Below are positions 6,436-10,130 of a stretch of 10,130 nt of DNA, in pieces (the stretch's first letter is position 1; each line of letters starts with the position of its first letter). This stretch comes from Actinomycetes bacterium. GTDB lineage: Bacteria > Actinomycetota > Acidimicrobiia > Spongiisociales > UBA5794. Location of the stretch: the NCBI GenBank assembly GCA_024640745.1, contig JAHEEL010000071.1:1-10130 (forward strand), written 5' to 3'. The translations under genes and the position numbers were made by a program. Below the pieces are notes generated by a model. It did no database searches. It was not told the DNA's origin and saw nothing but the letters and a program-made list of their open reading frames with translations.

Positions 6436-8145
6436 GTGCGTTGGTCACAGGCGTTCATCCCAACCCTCCGAGACGATCCGGCCGACGCTGACGCCGTGAG
6501 CCACCGATTGCTGGTGCGCGGCGGCTACATCCGCCAGCTGATGGCGGGCGTCTATTCGGTGTTGCCGCTCGGCTTTCGGGTTCGGGCGAAGATCATCCGG
6601 ATCATCCGCGAAGAGATCGACGCAATCGGCGGCCAGGAGCTGCTGCTGCCGGCGCTCCACCCACGCGAGATCTGGGAGCGCACGGGCCGATTCGAGAGTA
6701 TGGGAGAGATCCTCTTCACGCTGGACGATCTGCGCGGCGGCGATGCCGTGCTTGGACCGACCCACGAGGAGATCTTCACCTCGCTCGCGACCGAGATCAC
6801 GTCCTACCGACATCTCCCCCAACTCTGGTACCAGATTCAGACGAAGTTCCGCGACGAGGCCCGTCCCAAGTCCGGCCTGCTGCGCGTCCGGGAGTTCACG
6901 ATGAAGGACTCGTACAGCTTCGATCTCGACGACGCCGGGCTCGACCTCCAGTTCGACCGGCACTTTGCCGCCTACTCCAACATCTTCCGCCGTATCGGGG
7001 TGACGGCGATTCCCGTCGAGGCATCGTCGGGGGCGATGGGCGGAACGGACTCGATCGAGTTCATCGTGCCGTCGCCTGCCGGCGAAGACGATGTTGCCCA
7101 CTGCCCGGCGTGTGACTACGCCGCGAACGTCGAGCGAGCGACCTCGACCCTTCCCCGCATCGAAGATCCCGTCGGGCCGGCGCAACCCGAGCGTTTTCCG
7201 ACGCCCGGTGTTCGCACCATCGCCGACCTGGCCGCGTTCGAAGGCGGTGCCGCGGGCGACCGTCAGATCAAGACCCTCGTCTACGTGCTCGACGGCGAGC
7301 CGGTTCTCGTGCTCCTGCGCGGCGATCACGAGCTCCAGGAACAGAAGCTGCTCGACGAAACCGGAACCGTCGAAGCCCGCTCGGGCCATCCCGAAGAGAT
7401 CCGCGAGCTGCTCGGTGCCGACGCCGGCAGCCTCGGCGCAGTGGGGGTCGAAGGTCCGCGTATTCTCGCCGATCTGCAGCTTGCCGAGCGGACCAACATG
7501 GTCACGGGAGCCAACATCGATGAACATCATCTCCGAGGCGTCGACGTTGGCCGGGACATTGCCGTTTCCGAGTGGATGGACCTCCGCACCGTGGTGGCAG
7601 GCGAAGGCTGTCCCGTGTGCGGGGAGCCGCTCGAGGTGCTGCGGGGGATCGAGGCCGGGCACATCTTCAAGCTCGGGACGAAGTTCTCCGAGGCGCTCGG
7701 AGCAACGGTGCTCGACGCCGACGGCGTGTCCGTGCCGCTCGTCATGGGGTCCTACGGCATCGGGGTCGAGCGCAACCTCGCTGCAGCCGTCGAAATGAAC
7801 CACGATGACCGGGGAATCGTATGGCCCGTGTCGATTGCGCCCTACGAGGTGGTGATCACCGTGGTGAAGCCTGACGATGATGACACCGTGACGGTCGCCG
7901 ATCGGCTCTACGAAGACCTGCTTGCGGCGGACGTCGACGTGCTGATAGACGATCGAGCGGAGCGACCGGGGGTCAAGTTCACCGACGCCGAACTGATTGG
8001 AGTCCCGTATCGGGTCACGGTCGGCCCGCGGGGCCTCGCCGACGGTGTCGTGGAACTGACCGTCCGTAGAACTGGAGAGCGCTCGGAACTGGCCGTCGAA
8101 GACGCCCAAGACGTGGTCGCGAACCTCGTACGCAGCAGTCGGTAG
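6436..8145 (+). CDS. proS: Prolyl-tRNA synthetase, bacterial type with editing insertion
   Basis: Charges tRNA-Pro with proline; cytosolic class IIa synthetase. I chose the GTG at 6436 (569 residues) because MRWSQAFIPTLRDDP is the typical N-terminus and a GGAG lies 7 nt upstream. The in-frame TTG at 6379 would add 19 residues unlike the family and overlap the protease gene. HRLLVRGGYIRQLMAGVYS lies near the N-terminus. Motif 2 is FRDE (138-141) followed by REFTMKDSYSF (from 152), and motif 3 is GSYGIGVER (438-446). Between them lies the bacterial insertion (editing) domain, roughly 224-400, flanked by the cysteine pairs CPAC (C223, C226) and CPVC (C392, C395), which could bind metal. The C-terminal anticodon-binding domain begins near PYEVVITVVKP. 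It is 49 nt downstream of the protease stop and probably in the same unit. Confidence 0.96.
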   Translation: MRWSQAFIPTLRDDPADADAVSHRLLVRGGYIRQLMAGVYSVLPLGFRVRAKIIRIIREEIDAIGGQELLLPALHPREIWERTGRFESMGEILFTLDDLRGGDAVLGPTHEEIFTSLATEITSYRHLPQLWYQIQTKFRDEARPKSGLLRVREFTMKDSYSFDLDDAGLDLQFDRHFAAYSNIFRRIGVTAIPVEASSGAMGGTDSIEFIVPSPAGEDDVAHCPACDYAANVERATSTLPRIEDPVGPAQPERFPTPGVRTIADLAAFEGGAAGDRQIKTLVYVLDGEPVLVLLRGDHELQEQKLLDETGTVEARSGHPEEIRELLGADAGSLGAVGVEGPRILADLQLAERTNMVTGANIDEHHLRGVDVGRDIAVSEWMDLRTVVAGEGCPVCGEPLEVLRGIEAGHIFKLGTKFSEALGATVLDADGVSVPLVMGSYGIGVERNLAAAVEMNHDDRGIVWPVSIAPYEVVITVVKPDDDDTVTVADRLYEDLLAADVDVLIDDRAERPGVKFTDAELIGVPYRVTVGPRGLADGVVELTVRRTGERSELAVEDAQDVVANLVRSSR

Positions 8146-8149
8146 CGAC

Positions 8150-8245
8150 AGAGACGCGAGAGTCGAGACTCGAGACGCGAGAACCGAGGTACGAGAACCC
8201 AGACCGGCCGGGTCTCGGGTCTTCTGTCTGGCGTCTCGCGTCTCT
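8150..8245. repeat. GAGAC/GTCTC imperfect inverted-repeat element, copy 2 (proS-rimP gap)
   Basis: The outer arms are a perfect 12-bp inverted repeat: AGAGACGCGAGA at 8150-8161 and TCTCGCGTCTCT at 8234-8245. A second GAGACGCGAG at 8172-8181 could compete for the same right arm. The centre folds further: GAGAACCCAGACC (8193-8205) is nearly complementary to the stretch around 8211-8223. Only a weak TCTCTT follows, so a standard terminator is possible but not clear. It shares TCGAGACTCGAGAC (8163-8176) and the right arm with the copy before ispG, in the same orientation. Confidence 0.8.
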
Positions 8246-8275
8246 TCAACGACACCCACGGGCTCTGCCTATACT
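8245..8275 (+). promoter_or_regulatory. Candidate promoter of the rimP-nusA-infB unit
   Basis: TATACT at 8270-8275 is a good -10. The nearest -35-like sequence is TTCAAC at 8245-8250 with a 19-nt spacer, which is weak. Transcription would start around 8281-8283, giving a leader of about 74 nt before rimP. Confidence 0.45.
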
Positions 8276-8290
8276 CGTTGGCGCAACGAG
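8274..8290. promoter_or_regulatory. Perfect 7-bp palindrome at the rimP promoter (operator or leader hairpin)
   Basis: CTCGTTG (8274-8280), GCG, CAACGAG (8284-8290). It overlaps the end of the -10-like TATACT and the predicted transcription start, the position expected for a repressor operator. If transcription comes from further upstream it would instead fold as an RNA hairpin. Confidence 0.45.
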
Positions 8291-8300
8291 AAGTTCGTGT

Positions 8301-8323
8301 CGAGGTGGGCCTTGCCCGCCTCG
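8301..8323 (+). terminator. GC-rich hairpin in the rimP leader, possible attenuator
   Basis: CGAGGTGGGC (8301-8310) pairs with GCCCGCCTCG (8314-8323): ten base pairs with one G-U and a 3-nt loop, followed by TTGTGTGATGT. This looks like a weak intrinsic terminator 32 nt before the rimP start. CAACGAG at 8284-8290 can pair with CTCGTTG at 8320-8326, which would break the hairpin's 3' arm. Regulation is inferred, not shown. Confidence 0.4.
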
Positions 8324-8341
8324 TTGTGTGATGTAAGCATT

Positions 8342-8347
8342 GAGGAG
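8342..8347 (+). promoter_or_regulatory. Shine-Dalgarno of rimP
   Basis: GAGGAG ends 8 nt before the GTG at 8356 and supports this GTG as the start. Confidence 0.7.
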
Positions 8348-8355
8348 CATCGAGC

Positions 8356-8835
8356 GTGGCCGACGTCGCAGAGCAGATCTGGGGTCTGGTGGACCCGTAC
8401 GTTGCCGCCGAGGGTATCGAGCTCGACGATGTCGAGGTCCTGGGAGGCGGCAAGCTGCTGCGTGTCGTGGTGGACGCGGAGGAGCCGATCGGCGTCGACC
8501 GGATCGCCGACCTGTCGCGCGGCATTGCCCGATTGATCGAGACAGAGGATCCGTTTCCCGGGTCGTATACGCTCGAGGTGACCTCACCGGGGCTCGAGCG
8601 AAAGCTGCGCCGGCCGGAGCACTTTCGCAAGGCGCTCGACACCGACGTGCACATCAAGACGTTCGCGAAGGTCGCAGAGGAGAAGCACCACCGCGGCATC
8701 CTCGTTGCGGCCGATGACGACGCGGTCGTTGTGCTGGTCGACGGAGACGAGCGGCGGATCGAGATGGAGGACATCTCGTCGGCGCGCACCGTGTTTGTAT
8801 GGGAAAAGGGCGAGAAGCCCGGCAAGAAGCCGTAG
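8356..8835 (+). CDS. rimP: Ribosome maturation factor RimP
   Basis: Assists maturation of the 30S ribosomal subunit in the cytosol. The 159-residue length is normal. The N-terminal alpha/beta domain (about 1-75) includes LLRVVVDAEEPIGVDRIADLSR, followed by the family hallmark YTLEVTSPGLERKLRRPEHF (about residues 74-93). A C-terminal SH3-like beta domain (about 95-155) carries GILVAADDDAVVVLVDG and an IEMEDISSARTVFVW-type ending. The last residues are Lys/Gly/Pro-rich. It is the first gene of the rimP-nusA-infB unit. Promoter-like and hairpin structures lie upstream, and nusA starts 12 nt after its stop. Confidence 0.93.
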   Translation: MADVAEQIWGLVDPYVAAEGIELDDVEVLGGGKLLRVVVDAEEPIGVDRIADLSRGIARLIETEDPFPGSYTLEVTSPGLERKLRRPEHFRKALDTDVHIKTFAKVAEEKHHRGILVAADDDAVVVLVDGDERRIEMEDISSARTVFVWEKGEKPGKKP

Positions 8836-8842
8836 GAAGAGG
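8834..8842 (+). promoter_or_regulatory. Shine-Dalgarno of nusA, overlapping the rimP stop
   Basis: AGGAAGAGG runs from within the rimP TAG to 5 nt before the nusA ATG at 8848. It fixes that start and ties nusA translation to the end of rimP. Confidence 0.65.
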
Positions 8843-8847
8843 CAGCG

Positions 8848-10065
8848 ATGGACTACAACCTGTTGGACGCGTTGGAGCTGCTCGAGCGAGAGAAGGGTGT
8901 TCCTGCCGACACCATCCTCGACGCGCTCGCGAATGCGCTGGTCTCCGCCTACAAGCGCACTCCGGGGGCAGCAGAGGAAGCGCGCGTCACAATCGACGCC
9001 GATACCGGCGAGATCCTGGTGTACGGACAAGAACTCGACGAAGACGGGAACGTCACCGACGAGTGGGAAGACACGCCGGAGGATTTCGGCCGCATCGCTG
9101 CGCAGACGGCGAAACAGGTCATTCGCCAGCGCCTCCGCGACGCGAAGCGCGAGCAGGTGTTCGACCTTTACGAGGGACGCGAGGGCGACCTGATCACCGG
9201 CATCGTGCAGCAATCAGATCACCGGTATGCGATCCTCGACCTGGGAGACGCCGAAGCGATCATGCCGTCGTCGGAGCGCATCCCCTATGAGCGCCTCGAA
9301 CGCGGCAATCGGGTCAAGGGCTACATCCTCGAGGTTCGCGGCGAGGGAAAGGGTCCGCAGATCGTCGTATCGCGCAGCCACCCGGAGTTCATCCGCTCGC
9401 TCTTCGAACTCGAGGTGCCGGAGCTCGTCGACGGCGACGTAGAGATCCGAGCCATTGCCCGTGAGCCCGGCCATCGGACGAAGATCGCCGTCGCCTCGAA
9501 CGATCCCAACGTCGACCCGGTCGGCGCCTGCGTTGGAGCGCGAGGGTCTCGCGTTCGACAGGTGGTCAACGAACTTCGCGGCGAAAAGGTGGACATCGTC
9601 GAATGGCGGGATGATACCGAGAGCTTCATCGCCGAGGCCCTGAGCCCGGCGCGGGTCAAGGAAGTGCGTCTCGACGAGGATGAGCGGACAGCCGAAGTGG
9701 TGGTGCCCGACCACCAGCTCTCCCTCGCCATCGGCAAGGAGGGCCAGAACGCCCGCCTCGCCGCCCGTCTCTCGGGCTACCGCATCGACATCCGATCCGA
9801 GAGCCAGGACCTCGGCCTCGATATCGAAGAGGACGAGGTGCCGGCAGGCGACGCGGGAGGGGCCGCGGTCGAGGCGGCTGAGGAGATCGTTGCTGAGGAG
9901 GCTGCGGTCGAGGCGGCTGAGGAGATCGTTGCTGAGGAGGCTGCGGTCGAGGCGGCTGAGGAGATCGTTGCCGAGGAGGCTGCGGTCGAGGGGGCTGACG
10001 ACGTTCTGGCTGAAGACGCCGAGGCGGCCGCAACCGAGGCAGAAGCACAGAACGAGGAGAACTGA
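8848..10065 (+). CDS. nusA: Transcription termination/antitermination factor NusA with acidic repeat tail
   Basis: Binds RNA polymerase and nascent RNA, and modulates pausing, termination and antitermination. Domains in 405 residues: the polymerase-binding N-terminal domain (about 1-105, beginning MDYNLLDALELLEREKGV); the S1 domain (about 108-178); KH1 (about 180-275), with GARG at 230-233 as its GXXG loop; and KH2 (about 280-320), with LAIGKEGQNARLAARLSGYRIDI and G296-G299 as the GXXG loop. The folded protein ends near residue 325. The remaining 80 residues are an Ala/Glu-rich acidic tail made of four 13-residue repeats and a short end piece. I see no globular AR1/AR2-type domain of the E. 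coli form. The infB GTG begins on the base after its TGA, so the two are tightly coupled. No ylxR gene intervenes, which is unusual for the operon. Confidence 0.96.
   Translation: MDYNLLDALELLEREKGVPADTILDALANALVSAYKRTPGAAEEARVTIDADTGEILVYGQELDEDGNVTDEWEDTPEDFGRIAAQTAKQVIRQRLRDAKREQVFDLYEGREGDLITGIVQQSDHRYAILDLGDAEAIMPSSERIPYERLERGNRVKGYILEVRGEGKGPQIVVSRSHPEFIRSLFELEVPELVDGDVEIRAIAREPGHRTKIAVASNDPNVDPVGACVGARGSRVRQVVNELRGEKVDIVEWRDDTESFIAEALSPARVKEVRLDEDERTAEVVVPDHQLSLAIGKEGQNARLAARLSGYRIDIRSESQDLGLDIEEDEVPAGDAGGAAVEAAEEIVAEEAAVEAAEEIVAEEAAVEAAEEIVAEEAAVEGADDVLAEDAEAAATEAEAQNEEN
9862..10017 (+). repeat. 39-bp tandem repeat (4 units) coding the NusA acidic tail
   Basis: Units begin at 9862, 9901, 9940 and 9979. 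The first three are nearly identical, and the fourth is diverged in its second half. Each codes AAVEAAEEIVAEE or a variant (the last is AAVEGADDVLAED). The period is a multiple of three, so copy changes do not break nusA. The peptide is acidic and has helix-forming composition. Confidence 0.95.
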
Positions 10066-10130
10066 GTGGCGAAGCAACGAGTCTACGAACTCGCTCGGGA
10101 TCTCGGTCTCGAGTCCAAGGTCGTGCTCGC
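10066..10130 (+). CDS. infB: Translation initiation factor IF-2, first 21 codons (3'-truncated)
   Basis: Only the N-terminus is in the window: a GTG start directly after the nusA TGA (TGAGTG), then MAKQRVYELARDLGLESKVV and on to the edge. This matches the IF2 N-terminal (IF2_N) subdomain, with its VYELAR.LG..SK pattern. IF-2 places initiator tRNA on the 30S subunit. The position after nusA supports the call. The nearest upstream AGGAG-like sequence (ACGAGGAG, 10052-10059) lies within the nusA end and could serve as ribosome binding site, at 6 nt. Confidence 0.88.
   Translation, partial: MAKQRVYELARDLGLESKVVL

Noticed and set aside
6445..8259. 604-residue open frame on the - strand opposite proS
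   Set aside because: It is an antisense shadow of a clear prolyl-tRNA synthetase, caused by GC-rich codon use. The protein has no recognisable motifs and is rich in His, Arg, Gly and Val, as shadow frames are here.

Overview
The window is a GC-rich stretch of a bacterial chromosome, most likely from an actinobacterium (Actinomycetota). The grounds are the G/C-rich third codon positions, frequent GTG starts, the gene order, and the protein features seen in CdsA, DXR, the RseP/Rip1-type protease and NusA. I cannot name a genus. Every real gene is on the + strand and coding density is high. No rRNA, tRNA, insertion sequence, CRISPR array or phage gene is visible.

The layout falls into three blocks. 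Block 1 (window start to 3680) holds cdsA (5' end cut off by the window), dxr and rseP: phospholipid precursor synthesis, the committed step of the MEP isoprenoid pathway, and a site-2 intramembrane protease. Block 2 (3799-8145) holds ispG (a later MEP step), a trypsin-like lipoprotein protease with C-terminal beta-sandwich domains, and proS. Block 3 (8356 to window end) holds rimP, nusA and the first codons of infB, the classic ribosome-maturation/transcription/translation-initiation operon. This is the conserved cdsA-dxr-rseP-ispG-proS-rimP-nusA-infB neighbourhood. Two differences stand out: a secreted serine protease sits between ispG and proS, and no ylxR lies between nusA and infB (infB starts on the base after the nusA stop).

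The two sizeable intergenic gaps (3681-3798 and 8146-8355) coincide with the two block boundaries. Each contains a related GAGAC/GTCTC-rich imperfect inverted repeat, so a small dispersed element appears to mark the transcription-unit boundaries. The gap before rimP also carries a promoter-like TATACT, a perfect 7-bp palindrome and a strong GC hairpin. Their arms can pair in mutually exclusive ways, as in an attenuator.

Two housekeeping proteins carry acidic, low-complexity tails built from in-frame tandem DNA repeats: a 24-bp unit encoding EDAADDGP in the CdsA N-terminal extension, and a 39-bp unit encoding AAVEAAEEIVAEE in the NusA C-terminus. Together with the protease and the boundary elements, these are the least ordinary parts of an otherwise core-genome window.
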